Shown piece after piece: positions 47,879 through 59,070 of a stretch of 64,000 nt of DNA (position 1 is its first letter; each line of letters starts with the position of its first letter). A program made the position numbers and the translations under genes. The notes under the pieces were generated by a model that saw nothing but the letters and a program-made list of their open reading frames with translations, was not told the DNA's origin and did no database searches. The stretch is from assembly GCA_965153455.1 (NCBI GenBank), contig OZ234495.1, positions 10,598,875 to 10,662,874 of the forward strand. Direction: 5' to 3'. This DNA comes from Sphagnum compactum. Lineage: Eukaryota; Bryophyta; Sphagnopsida; Sphagnales.

Positions 47879-50423
47879 ATGATGGAAATTAGTTTCACTG
47901 GAATTTCAGCTAGCCATGATGATGCGGCTGCTCTTGCTACTCGTACCTCTTCTTTTCCGAGTTCTGAACATAGCCGAAAACGGAAGCATAGTTGTGAGGT
48001 TGCTACTCTAAGTGCAGTTGTCGCAGCACCAGGAGCAGCAAATGGAGATCATTCCATATGGGAAAGTAGCAAACGATCCAGAGTTGTTGAGGAGCTCAAC
48101 CCAGAGTTGGACTTTACTGTGCAACCAACTTGTCTGCACAGGAGCAGGTTTGCCAAGAGAGTATTTGTCAGAGGAAAGCAGTCCAGTCATTGCGCAAAGG
48201 TGGTGTGCCCATTGTGTAGGAGGAATGCAATCTCTCGGCAATGGGTGCCTTCCCTGGAAGATGAGGAGGAATTTGCAGATGTTAAGGCCAAGCTTATCAA
48301 AGAGCTTGGACTGTTTGATTCTGACTCTGTAATTCCAGTGATCTATCGAGACCCTGATCCAAACGGACAAGTGCAACCACAAGTCTTTGAAAGATGGGGA
48401 CACTCTCAAATTGATGCTGATGTGCAGTTCACATGGCCATCCCTAGAAAATGAGGAGGAATTTGCAGGGGTCAAGGCCAAGCTTATGAAAGGACTTGGTC
48501 TGTTTGGGTCAGGTGCCCTGATAACAGGAATCTATCGAGATTCAAGTCCCAGAGGACGTGCACGACTGCAAGCCTTTGAAAGACAGGAACAGCTGACAAG
48601 AGAAGCCCGAGGCCATGCCAATGTGCAATATGCATGGCATGGGACTTCTAAGACAGGGGTGTCAGGAATCATTCTACATGGCTTTGGACAACCTAGAACA
48701 CCAACAAATGGCTCAGCTTATGGTGTTGGTGTTTACCTTGCCCCAGAAAATCATGCTGATGTGAGGTGGAAACACCATCCATGCTTGTACACTTGAGATG
48801 AATTGATGGGTATTCTTTAGTCAGTTGAGATGGGTTTGTACCTCTATGTTGTGGACTAGCTCTTTGTTGAATATGGTGTAAGGTGCATTGGGTGGCTTGG
48901 TATAATGTTTCCTAACATCATGAGACTGATCTGTGAATTTGCTGTGAATAGTGCTGTGTATGCAGATGATGACAAAAATGGGGAGCAGCACATTTTACTG
49001 TGTCGGGTCATATTGGGGGCTGCGGAGTTGGTTTCACAAGGCTCTGATCAGTTTCACCCAAGCAGTGAACACTTTGACACAGGTGCAGATGACCTTTTTG
49101 CTCCTAAGCGACTGATTGTGTGGAGTACCCACATGAACACTCACATTCTCCCACTCTACGTTGTCAGTTTCAAGTTGGCTCCTAGATGGCGTGGTAAGTC
49201 TCTGCATCAGCATATGGTAGCCGTTTTAGTTTTCTGATTTTTCTGTCAACTCTATGTTTGGTTAGTGTTCTTTTCCACCAACTGTGCATGGACCAGGAAT
49301 GTAGATTATTTCTTTCTGTTTGGGATGTTGGGCCTGGCATCTGCTATCAAATTGGAGAAGCTCATGAAGGTATCCCTCCAACCTGAATTTGTGCAGTTAA
49401 GTCTTATACAGAACAGTTGGCTGAACACAGTGACTTGGTTGCAGAGTTAATGGCAGAATTCAAGGGGAAGCAGAGAGGGATTTCCAGAACTTGGAAGGAA
49501 GTTCCAGCAAAGTCTTCATTTGTTTCCATTATGGTCTGTTCTCAGTTTATCTCTTGCAAGCTGTCACTATAGCAGTATTATCAGTTGATCATGTTGGATA
49601 GGCAAGTTGCTTGATCCTTCCAGCATGGCTCTGATCATCCATACCTAATTGTCAGCCTGTTGGGTTGCTGTAGGGTATTCTAGATAGATCATGAGAACGT
49701 CTATGTGCATGAGATGACAATCAATATGTGCTAGAATATTGTCATACTAGTGGCAGGAGTTGTGTGCTCTGGATCACAGTGCGTCTTGCTTTGTTCTCAC
49801 AGGAGATTTCCAAATTGGTTAAATGACTTCTTGCTTACGATGGGATCTATTTGTGAACTGAACAGTGTTCCTATTGTGCAGCCTAAACAGCCATCAGAGG
49901 AGTGGTGTGACCATGTGGGTGGAATTCAACGGCAGGTGGTGGGTCCAACATCTCCCTGTGTCTCATTCCCTGGCCTATTTGTCATTTTGCGACAGCAATT
50001 AGCAGCAGAAGACCTCTATTTTCTGGAGCAGCAGCATGTTGCATTCAAGGTGGTTACAGACTTTTCACATGTTAACACAGTTGATCTCCTTGGAAGTTTC
50101 CCACTAATTCAGAGGTAATATTGTGAGGTCTTAATAAGTTGTATCCTTGAGTACAGGCTGGGAGGCTGCCACGGGAACAGCTCATCAAAGTTTGTCGAGA
50201 TGTGGCTGGAGATGCACAATTAGTCAATGCTATTCAACAGCTTACCAAGCGTCCAAAGGTATGACTTTTTGTAACTGTGGTGTGAGATTTGATTGAAACT
50301 GGTGTTATTTAATTAAACAAGTGTAGCATTCATCATCATGACTGGTTATTAACCAAAGGGTGCCTGTTCTTGCAGGTGGAACCATCAGAAATCAAGCCTC
50401 TGACATATTTATCTGCAATTTAA
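47879..50423 (+). CDS. RCD1/SRO-type PARP-like protein with RST domain
   Basis: SRO proteins are plant stress and development regulators that bind transcription factors through their RST domain. Model exons: 47879-48765, 48952-49193, 49305-49369 (uncertain), 49882-50049, 50157-50258, 50376-50423; phases close at 503 residues. No N-terminal WWE is seen, as in short SROs. Residues 125-173 and 188-236 are near-identical tandem copies of the start of the PARP-like fold. Then come WHGTSKTGVSGIILHGFG, YGVGVYLAPE, NGEQHILLCRVILG and IVWSTHMNTHILPLYVVSFK. The RST domain (SPCVSFPGLF...REQLIKVCRDVAGDAQL) spans two exons. Of the PARP triad, His254 and Tyr281 are kept and Glu appears replaced by Leu, so ADP-ribosylation is unlikely. 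The 48765/48766 donor was chosen because it gives Ser across the junction and keeps frame. The linker between PARP and RST is the weakest part; another open piece at about 49419-49512 could be an exon. Confidence 0.88.
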
Positions 50424-50824
50424 TCCAATTTTGCATAACTTGGTCTAACCATTGAGCTGATGGACATTCATCATGAAAGGTGAGCATTGTCTTGTGTCTC
50501 CAGATGCTTTGATGACATTCACCCACTGGGTACATGCTTCTCTTCTACTGTTCGCTGTATCTTCCCCATCTGATGAACCACTGGCAGGAGACAAGCATGC
50601 TGAAGACTAAAAAGAGCAGCATGTGGCCTTGCCAAGCATGACAATGTGCTGTTTTACCCTTAGTAGCTCCATCTCCACCTTTTTGAATGTGGAGATTTCC
50701 AACCACTGTGATTGGGCAACATCTTTGCCAAGTCTCACTTGAGGACTCTCAATACTGTAATTCCCTTGACTGGCTGTTGACTCCAGTACTGCATTGTGAC
50801 TGGTTGGCCACTGCAGGGTACACT

Positions 50825-50893
50825 GAGCATGCCTACTGGTGGTTTGAGCCTGCAACCACCTACTAGGTGATTGTGGGCCCTAACCACTAGGCT
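50825..50893 (-). mobile_element. tRNA-derived SINE-like head
   Basis: Read on the minus strand, this has GCCTAGTGGTTAGGGC, which fits a Pol III A box, and about 30 bp later GGTTGCAGGCTCAAACC, which fits a B box / T-arm. Spacing is that of tRNA-derived SINEs. It lacks a tRNA acceptor stem, so it is not a tRNA gene. The SINE body would run toward 50.4 kb, but its end is not defined. Confidence 0.55.
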
Positions 50894-51360
50894 GTACATT
50901 TGATGGAGTAAACAAAGCTGCCAGCTCAGTTTTTTCCACCAATTTTGATGCACAAAACGCTTGTTTTGAGTACTACACATGTTGTTGCCAGTATCCTATC
51001 TTTACTGTGATCTAAGAAGTCTGTTGACTGATAGAGCTCTTTGAAATGTGTGCAGGTGAAGTTGGGTGGCTGACTGGCTTCATTGTAACTAAAAGGATTT
51101 TTGAGTTCAGCGCAGTCTCTATAGTTATGACTTTAAGTCGGTAGGCTTGATAATTTCAGTTGGTAGAGCTGGAGTTTTGAATCTCTCAACTAGAACTGTT
51201 ACTTAGCACTTGTTAAATACGGACTTCCTTTTATGAATCAGCTGTGTTTTGTCTTGAACACCTCTGGGTCCACTCACCTTCAAGCCAAGCTTATATGTTG
51301 GTCATCTTTTAATGCCATGTTGGCAAGTTGAAACAGAGTATGTTGTGAGTATTGAATATA

Positions 51361-51640
51361 TGTCTCCGAGTGCCAGCCAACATTATGACTGAGTCTTCCC
51401 ATCACTTCTGGAAATGTGACAGAAAACTCAGGATGTGGATGTTTGCATAATGATCTGCCCAAAATTTTTGGCAGATTATTATGTATTTGTCACCCACTGT
51501 GGGGGGCTGATGAAGTCAGTGGGTAGTTAGGGCAGCTTGTCACTGCTGTTCATGACAAAGATGAAGGTCTGGGACTTTGTGAGGGACTCTCATAAGGTTA
51601 TGGCCTCACTCTCTGTTGTGTTATGTTCAAAGTGTTGTGG
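51361..51640 (+). repeat. Dispersed repeat, copy A
   Basis: This is the partner of the repeat at 46084-46395; its first 80 bp also resemble 5085-5168. Three copies in 64 kb suggest an abundant family. No protein is encoded. A stretch 180 bp upstream (TTTCAGTTGGTAGAGC, about 51154) resembles a Pol III A box, so a SINE origin is possible. Confidence 0.78.
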
Positions 51641-51806
51641 AGATTTCTCTGCAATCTCATAGACATGAGTTTACTGAACCTAATCAAGTTATCCTGTATA
51701 ATTATAGGCTTCATTTGTTTGAGCATCCCCATGTGAACTCTGCAAACAGCAGTTCAGGTGATCCATGTTAGGTCTATAATCAGGTTCATAGTCCTTTGTG
51801 CTGCAG

Positions 51807-51964
51807 GCTGCCTGTGTAGCCAAGTTGGTGGTCACTCATGCTGGTGCCACTCTTGCAGATATGCTACAGTCTGACCCCACCGAAGCTTTTCATTCACTAG
51901 CCCAGTACGGCTACAAAAAGATCAAAGGAATATATCATCTCCCCCTACACCTCCTCCATGAATG
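51807..51964 (+). other. Orphan exon-like open segment
   Basis: After an acceptor-like GCTGCAG, about 52 codons (AACVAKLVVTHAGATLADML...) are open to a TGA at 51962-51964. The composition looks coding, but I recognise no family and find no matching partner exon. Confidence 0.2.
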
Positions 51965-53468
51965 ACAGAAATGTGCAAGAGCTGGGCCAATGCTAAGCAC
52001 CCCAGGTACTGAGCCTTACACTGTACCTCATGATGGCGACAGTACAAGAGGGGCAAAGTTACTCTTGAAGGAGTTTTTTTCTTTGTAATCAAGCTGGTAG
52101 TCATGATGATGAAACAGATCAATGTTGCAGCCCACATTAGGTTAGTTTAATGTCACATGCTAGTCCTTAGCTCTACACTGCTACTCTGCAAAGTAGGAAG
52201 GTCATGATGCTAATTAGCGTGCTATTAGAGAGGTTTTACTTCTGGATGTTAGTGGCATGTCATCACAGTGTATGTAGTATGAACAATCCAGGTTGAGTAC
52301 CTCCATGGTCTTGAAACAAAAAATTGCTGGAACTTGGCCTCAGGAACCAATATAAGTCCTTGGTTAGAAGTCCACATAACCAGCTAGAACTATATCACTC
52401 TTGATAAGCTAAAACTCTTTGTTTGTCAATATTTATTGTGCATAGATTGCTTCACTTACGGAGGAAACTCTAGGCATCATCTGATCTTCTTCTGAACATT
52501 TCTGTGGATCTCCTCTTCTGGCATGCACTGTTTCAACACTGTCTGCAGTATCAGTGTCAGCCAAACCAGAGGTTTTCATGAAGTTTAGGATGAATGAAAA
52601 TGATTATTTCTCATGAGAGTGAGGGCTGTTTTAGGTTTCACTTTTGCAAGGTCCCATCAATATTTTAGAGTAGAAGAGTAGAGATTAGGCATAGAGATCA
52701 ATTCAACAATTGCCAGGCTTCTTAAGCTCTGAATTCTCACTGCCCTGATCTCTTGAAGACTGTTTGTCTCAGCTGTTTACATCCTTGTGGATGCCCCATT
52801 TGAAGAATAGTGTGCTGATGTTTGCCCCATCACTTTCTTCTGTCTAGTGTACAGGCCATACATACTAAGGAGGATGCCATGTGATTTTGTGTCCTCTGGC
52901 GTGTGGAGTGTGACATTATCAAGCTACAATTGTCACAAACCTACCTCCCAAGTTCAAAGTGCCTCAATCATGGTAAGCATCTTGGTTTCATCAGGTATGT
53001 AGGAACATGATAACTACTGGTCTCTTGCAGAGAGATAATCTGTCTTTTAATGTAGCTCTATCTTAGGTGCTGGGTGAATGCACAGATGGTGTACAAGGAT
53101 AGACTTGCAGGTGCAATTCACGCTGTGGAACTGCTCTTTGTGGAGGAACCATTCTTTGACATAGGCAACCCTTAGAGAATCAAACCCTCTCAGGTGGGGA
53201 AAATGAAAAACCTATTCATCTCAGAATGGGAAACTGAAAGATCTATTCATTTATGACCAGAATGAATTGTGGATGTACATGCTTTGCAGAAATCAACTTT
53301 CTGTTTCCACAATCACTTGACTGACACATGTATCAAGCAGGAAGTGCACCTCTGTGAAAGGATCGACTCAGCAGAAACATCTAGTCATGATGTTATTTTC
53401 TCAAGCTCCTTGATCTGCTGCCCATTAGCCCCATGTGTGGTGCCTAGGTTGATCTCTGTATCAGAAGG
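51965..53468. other. Spacer without a supportable gene
   Basis: Only short open stretches with no recognisable motif are seen. Confidence 0.4.
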
Positions 53469-53630
53469 CGAAACTTATCAGGTGGAAGATCTGTAGTCAT
53501 TGTTTCAACCGCAATGGCTACAACAAATTCATCAGGTGAAAGATCTGCGACCTTTTTGGCAACTGCTACAGCTGCAACGAACTCATCAGGTGGAAGATCT
53601 GCAATCTTTGTGGGAGCAACTGCAACAGCA
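53469..53630 (-). repeat. Three 54-bp repeats, open as 18-codon repeats
   Basis: The word TCAGGTG-AAGATCTG recurs at 53478, 53532 and 53586, exactly 54 bp apart. On the minus strand this reads as DLPPDEFVAAVAVAKKVA-like 18-residue units, and the + strand is also open. The period is a whole number of codons. It may be a scrap of a repetitive protein gene or transposon; no start, stop or splice pattern supports a full gene. Confidence 0.7.
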
Positions 53631-54567
53631 CAATGTGGCACCTGATCCATACCTAGCATCAACCATCACAGAGCAAATGGCCACAATGAAAATTGTTCCA
53701 GTATATCTTAACAATGTCATGACCTTATTGTGCCCTCTACTAATCCAGTGCTTAAATCCACCGTGGGTATGGAAGGGCAAGACACACAAAGATTTAAGCT
53801 TGGCTTTTGCAGATGGAAGCAGCACAGGAAGCCCAGATGCTGAAAGTTGCAACAAAAGAGAAAGTGGTCATATCACAAGTCAATTCTCCAGAGGCAAACC
53901 AATCCATACACTGCTGATTCTGTGGATAAATTGAAATGCTTGTAACTCATTGGTCTCTTCGATCTCCTAACCCTCCCTTACAGGCAAGGTAAGTTCTTCA
54001 TTGCAGATGGATTGTTAGACAACAGACAGGCTGAGGAATCTGAGTACATCCATATGTATGGCATTGTACAGTAGTAGTCGCAACACCAATTGTACATTCC
54101 TTGTTCCTTGGGTATGAATTTGTCAATTCTCATGAGAGTTATATACTTTGTGGTATGAATTGTCCCACTACAGCAAATCTTTGCAATTGAGTGTACAAAC
54201 GGTTCAAAATTTTGTCCACAATTTTTCAAGCTAGTCTTATGCCTTTCAGCTTCTCACAGTAAGAAAAAAGTCAAACAAAAAAAGCACATGTTTTTCCTAA
54301 AGTAGGTAAACCAGAGAAAACAGTAGCTGAAAAAAGAACCGGTTCCGCAGATAGGTGGTGCAAGAGGGGTGTAATTAAAACTCCTCCAGCATCTACACCA
54401 AGCTCTAATGCAGCAACAAATTGCAGAAAAAGAAATCAAGAATGTCTTGTGATGGTGAGATCATGAACTCATCGAACTTCATGGCTGAGAAAAGAACTTA
54501 AATGCATCAAAAAAATTGTAGGAACAATCAAGATGTGCTGTAACAGGGATATCATCATCAAACCCGT

Positions 54568-54899
54568 CGATGGTTCATAACAGAGGAGCTTCCTTGCAAC
54601 CAACAAATTGCACGAAGATCCATCCACATAACCTGATAAGACACAGCAATTTGTTTGTTGCAAGGAAGCTCCTCCCATCGATGGTTCATAACAGAGGAGC
54701 TTCCTTGCAACCAACAAATTGCATGAAGATCCATCCACATAACCTGATAAGACACAGCAATTTGTTTGTTGCAAGGAAGCTCCTCCCATCGATGGTTCAT
54801 AACAGAGGAGCTTCGTTGCAACCGACAAATTGCATGAAGATCCATCCACATAACCTGATAAGACACAGCAATTTGTTTGTTGCAAGGAAGCTCCTCCAT
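54568..54899. repeat. Three 111-bp tandem units, each a 29-bp inverted repeat
   Basis: Units begin with CGATGGTTCATAACAG at 54568, 54679 and 54790 and are nearly identical. Inside each unit, an arm starting GAGGAGCTTCCTTGCAACC is complementary over 29 bp, with one or two mismatches, to the arm ending GTTGCAAGGAAGCTCCTC. The loop is about 40 nt. Because 111 is a multiple of three, both strands stay open as repeats, but I see no reason to call them proteins. Confidence 0.92.
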
Positions 54900-55168
54900 C
54901 CTGAAGCATGATGGGTTGATTGATGATATCCCAGATTTCAGCCCATGACTGTATGCAACAACAACAAATGATGATATCCCCATATTTCAGCCCATGATTC
55001 TATGCAACAACAAATTTCTCGAAGAATCAAGATGTGCTCATTCATAACAGGGATGTTATTATTTAAACCCTATCATGAGCTGAGCTTCAATGCACCAAAT
55101 GGCATGGAGAATCAACATGTGCTTATACTTACTGGGATATCATGGAACCCACCCACCCAACATGGCTG
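54900..55168. repeat. Degenerate repeats flanking the hairpin array
   Basis: Words such as TTTCAGCCCATGA, ATGCAACAACAA, GAATCAAGATGTGCT and TAACAGGGAT recur at about 54525, 54935, 54985 and 55020. They look like older, diverged members of the same array. Confidence 0.55.
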
Positions 55169-55258
55169 AGAGCTGTAATGCAACAAAAATGGACATGATT
55201 TGTTGCATTACAGCTCTTGCTCACCCCAAATCATGACTGAGAAATATGTTGGGGTGAG
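55169..55258. repeat. Two adjacent perfect inverted repeats
   Basis: AGAGCTGTAATGCAACAAA (55169-55187) pairs fully with 55199-55217 across an 11-nt loop. Immediately after, CTCACCCCAA (55220-55229) pairs with TTGGGGTGAG (55249-55258). These resemble miniature inverted-repeat elements or a double hairpin. Confidence 0.85.
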
Positions 55259-56756
55259 AAAAAAAAACTGCAAGAATTTTATTTTTTAAGTGAGGAGAAA
55301 TGGAGAGTTCCAAACCACAGAAACTAGGTTTGGCACACTAAAGATGGAAGAGTCTGACACAAATGGGCAGGAAACGATGGAAGAATCGTGAAAAGATGGA
55401 AGAATCTGACAAGAATGTGGCCATGAAAAGATCGAAGAATCGTGAAGAGATTGAAGAATCGTGAAGAGATGGGAGAATCTCACGCGAGTTTTTTGTTTGA
55501 AGTTATGGGCTTTGGTCGATTCATGGAAAGAAGAAGAAGAAGAAGAAGAAGGAAGCAGAAGGAAGCAGAAGGAAGAAGTTGTAGTGGGATTTTGATGATT
55601 TTGTTGAATGTCGCGTGAAGCAGGCGAATGGTATGACCGTACCAGACGAGGAGCGAGATCCCGTTGCTTCAACAGTTCCGGTTTGGGAATTTCCTTTTGT
55701 TTTGTCAACGTGGATGGAAATGGTGTGCTGCACTACAGCAGCAGCAGCCCCAAATCTAACCGCCAAGGCTCTCTCTTCTCCTTCCTTCTTCCCAAAAGCT
55801 TCGCCCTTTTTGTTGCGCTAGTTAGTAGTGGGTGTCGTCGTCGTTGTCGTTTTGCTGCTGCTGCTGCTGCTGCTGCTCCTCCTCCTGTTCAGCGTCAGAT
55901 TCTTCTTCGTCTTCAACAGTTTTTTTTTCTTTTTTTTTCCTGTTCAACTTGTTCTCTCCAAGACCGACCTCTGTTCTGTTTCTCTTCTGTTGCTCCTCCT
56001 GCTGCAGCAAAAGAAGTGGAAAAAGACATTTTTCTTCTTCACCCATGAAGAAAAAAGCAAAGCCTACAACAATTTTCTCATGCCTGTATGTATGCCTCTC
56101 TCTCTCTCCCTGTGGAGAAAAGGCGGCGAGGAGGAGAATGATCCGAAACTACTTGTAATAATTGCTGCAAGGTTGGAGAAGTCTTTCGTGAGGAAGTAGC
56201 AAGTAGGGTACAACAAATGCGGCAACCCAAAGCCACGATGATGTTGATGACGATGATGATGCAGGCCAGGATCAGGGGAAGTTGCCGACATAATAGTAGT
56301 GCAAGAAGACGCTGGCAGACCTGCTGCTGCAGCATTTGCAACAAATCTGAAACACCGGTGAAGAAGCTCAATCCATGACATCATCGTGTACACTCAGGGT
56401 TTGAAGTTCCAAGGATTCTTGTAACACCCACCATGCGGGAGGAGAGAGACTAGACTGCATGCATGCATTCTCGGAAACAAAATCCCTTCCGAAACTATTT
56501 GCATGAGAAGAACACACACACACACAGCGCGGAATCAGATATGCTAGCATTTCTGCTTGCTCGCACACTGGATTTTCAATGAGTTTCTTCCAGGTTTTGG
56601 AACAAAAGTGAGAGAGACTCTTGAGCAGAAGAAGAAGACGAGCATTTGTTGTTGTTGTTGTTGTTGTTGTGGACATGATGCTTGAGCTGAGGATTTAGGA
56701 TCTGTCGTGAGAAAAGTTTGCAAAAAGACAAGGGAGAAAGGGACGACGATACAAAG
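55259..56756. other. Spacer and promoter/leader of the next gene
   Basis: It contains near-repeats of GAAGAATCGTGAA-type words at 55.37-55.48 kb, GAA runs near 55535, (CTG)n near 55855-55876, and (GTT)n near 56648-56670. Several open stretches at 55.6-56.1 kb are Ser/Ala/Phe-rich and overlap in three frames; none is convincing. Confidence 0.4.
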
Positions 56757-57200
56757 ATGACAGAGGTTCAGCAAAACTCGGAATTCCCACCATCTTTCCC
56801 AGCAGCAGATTCTGGCAGCAGTGGAGATGATGCGGTTTCCTTTCCCGACATCAATCCGCACATAGACGTAGAGAAAGAGATCGCCAATTTCGTAAGCGAG
56901 CTGGATGCAGTGGAAGGAAGAGAAGAGATGCTGTTTACACCTACCATGATGATGGTGGAAAAAGCCGGCTCCAGTGCAACTAGCAACGATGGTGGGGATG
57001 ACGGCCAAGACTTGAAGGATGTGCTTGAATCCACTTCCGAGACCACAAGCAGGGATTTTTGGGGAGGAGGAGGAGGAGGAGGAGATGCAGCAACCACACC
57101 AAACTCGCCCAACAAATTCGACAACGTTTCCTCGCTCAAGATGACATACTATGCTTTCAAAGAGGCAACAGGCCAGAAGAGTGGGATTCCCGTCTCCTTG
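56757..57200 (+). CDS. First exon of an unassigned gene
   Basis: ATG 56757 (MTEVQQNSEFPPSFPAADSG) opens 148 codons of coding-like, acidic, Ser/Gly-rich protein with a Gly-7 run, ending ...KSGIPVSL before GTACTG at 57201, phase 0. I do not recognise it. Two continuations keep the frame: a 3' exon at 58419-58622 (LAAHLERKESRYPSFLGSR..., stop 58622), giving 215 residues, or a long intron to 59014, joining the coiled-coil gene. The sequence cannot decide between them. Confidence 0.5.
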
Positions 57201-57380
57201 GTACTGTTTCCTTTTGTCTCTCCCATCTCCTTCTTCTTGCGGGATTGATTGACGCAACTACAATAAATCCAATCCCCTCTCTATCCTCCAACATCTCGCA
57301 ACACGCAACAAGCATTCCAGTCTCCATTCTACTGTTTTGTCTCCAACCCCTTTTGGATTCCAGCAACCACAATCCCCTCC

Positions 57381-57430
57381 CCTCTGTGTGTGTGTGTGTG
57401 TGTGTGTGTCTCTCTCTCTCTCTCTCTCTT
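57381..57430 (+). repeat. (GT)n(CT)n microsatellite
   Basis: A GT run of about 13 units passes directly into CT repeats. Further CT tracts lie at about 57600 and 58150. Confidence 0.9.
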
Positions 57431-58514
57431 TCTCTCTGTGTGTCTGTCTCTGCAAACTTTGCAGAACAAGAACTCAACAAGAAAACCTTCAGCAAGTATT
57501 CTGTAATAGGATTACAATAAGCTTCAAAGAGATAACAAGGACCTGTGAGCATTTCCAGATTCTTGGCATGAATTCTTCCTTTGTATGTCTTGTTAATCTC
57601 TCTCTCTCTCTCTCTTCTTCTCCCAATCCTTTTGGGTGGGTTGATCCAATTTGCACTGTAACATTGATTTCTCCCTTGCAAACAGAAAACAGGATTTCTC
57701 CCTCCCACCCACAACTCTCTCTGTCTCTCTCTCTGCTAATGTCTGTTTAGTTCTGGTTTTGCTCTGATTTGCACATCAATAATTGTCTCTCTTGCCAAAC
57801 ATGAAACATGATTTCTCCCTCCCACCCACAACTCTCCCTCCATTCTTAGTTGATTTTTTGGTCTGATTTGCACAACATCAATTTTCTCTCTGGCAAAACA
57901 CAAAACATGATTCTCCTGCCCACAATTCTCAGCTAATGTTTAGTTGATTTTCCAGTGGTCACCCAGGTTGTAGTAGTATTCATGGCAAAGTAGATGAGCA
58001 ACCTTTTTCAGATATGAAATTGGACATTTGGATGTTCTGGTTTTTTGTAAGCACTTTTTTGAGTATCAAATCATGTTGAGATTGATGAGATTGATGATGC
58101 ACTGAAAAGGAATTTTCTGAAACTCAACACAGAAACAAATGATCAAAGTCTCTCTCTCTCTCTCTTTTTGCATCTTCTTGGTGGTTAGAGTAGAAGTTTC
58201 AAGGGTACAAAGTTGTCTACCATTACTGCACCTTGGGAAGCCATTGTTGCCCATGCAGGCACACTACGATTGGTGTTTGCTTTGCAATTTTTCTTGGTTG
58301 AACACATGATGACAGAGATCCTGAAATCATCAGGCAGTTCCTTTCTTGTACAAACAACAGTTCATGGAAAAATCAGAGTACAATGTGTGGTGATGAATCA
58401 TGATCTGTGCTGGTGCAGCTCGCAGCGCACCTGGAGAGGAAGGAATCTCGTTACCCTTCTTTTCTGGGATCTCGGTTATCATCTTCACCTGCCCTTTCAA
58501 GACAATGGAAGCAG

Positions 58515-59003
58515 CTTCATTTTTGCTTGAAGAAAAATCACCCACATTGTTTTTGTCTTATATCATTGTTTGAAGAAAAAACCACTCTCAAAATAAAGAA
58601 ACTTGTGTTTTGTTTCATTTGAAGAAAAATCAACACTGACAATGTTTTTTGTGTTTCATTTTTGTTTGAAGAAAAATCCACTCATATTGTTTTGTCTTTA
58701 ATTTTCTTTGAAGAAAAATCCATACGCATGATGTTTTTGTCTTTGATTTTGTTTAAAGAAGAATCCACACTTGCAGTGTTTTGGTCTTCCATTTTTTTTT
58801 CTCCACATTCGCAATTTTTGTCTTTCATTTTTGTTTGAAGAAATATCTACACTCACAATGTTTTGTCTTTCATTTTGTTTGAAGAAAAATCCACACTCGT
58901 AATGTTTTGTCTTTCATTTTGTTTTGAAAAAATTTCCACACTACCTAACATGTTTGGTCTCTCATTTTCTTTCAAAGAAAAATCCACACTCACAACACCA
59001 CAA
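58515..59003 (+). repeat. Degenerate minisatellite, about 9-10 copies of 50-60 bp
   Basis: The unit TTTGAAGAAAAATCCACACT followed by CACAATGTTTTGTCTTTCATTTT recurs with substitutions and small length changes. It lies between the two candidate genes, or in a long intron if they are one gene. Confidence 0.85.
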
Positions 59004-59070
59004 TTTTGAACAGCAAAAGGATCACTCTTTTCTTGACGATGTATATTTTGTTCCTCTTTCCTTGTTTAAA

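Noticed and set aside
51150-51200. Possible tRNA gene (TTTCAGTTGGTAGAGC)
   Set aside because: The D-arm-like word is present, but no anticodon arm, T-arm or acceptor stem can be folded.
54469-54983. Long repeat ORFs on both strands of the 111-bp array
   Set aside because: They exist because 111 is divisible by three; both strands are equally open and no homology is seen.
55608-56199. Ser/Ala/Phe-rich open stretches
   Set aside because: They come from CTG, CTT and TTC repeats, overlap in three frames and show no domain.
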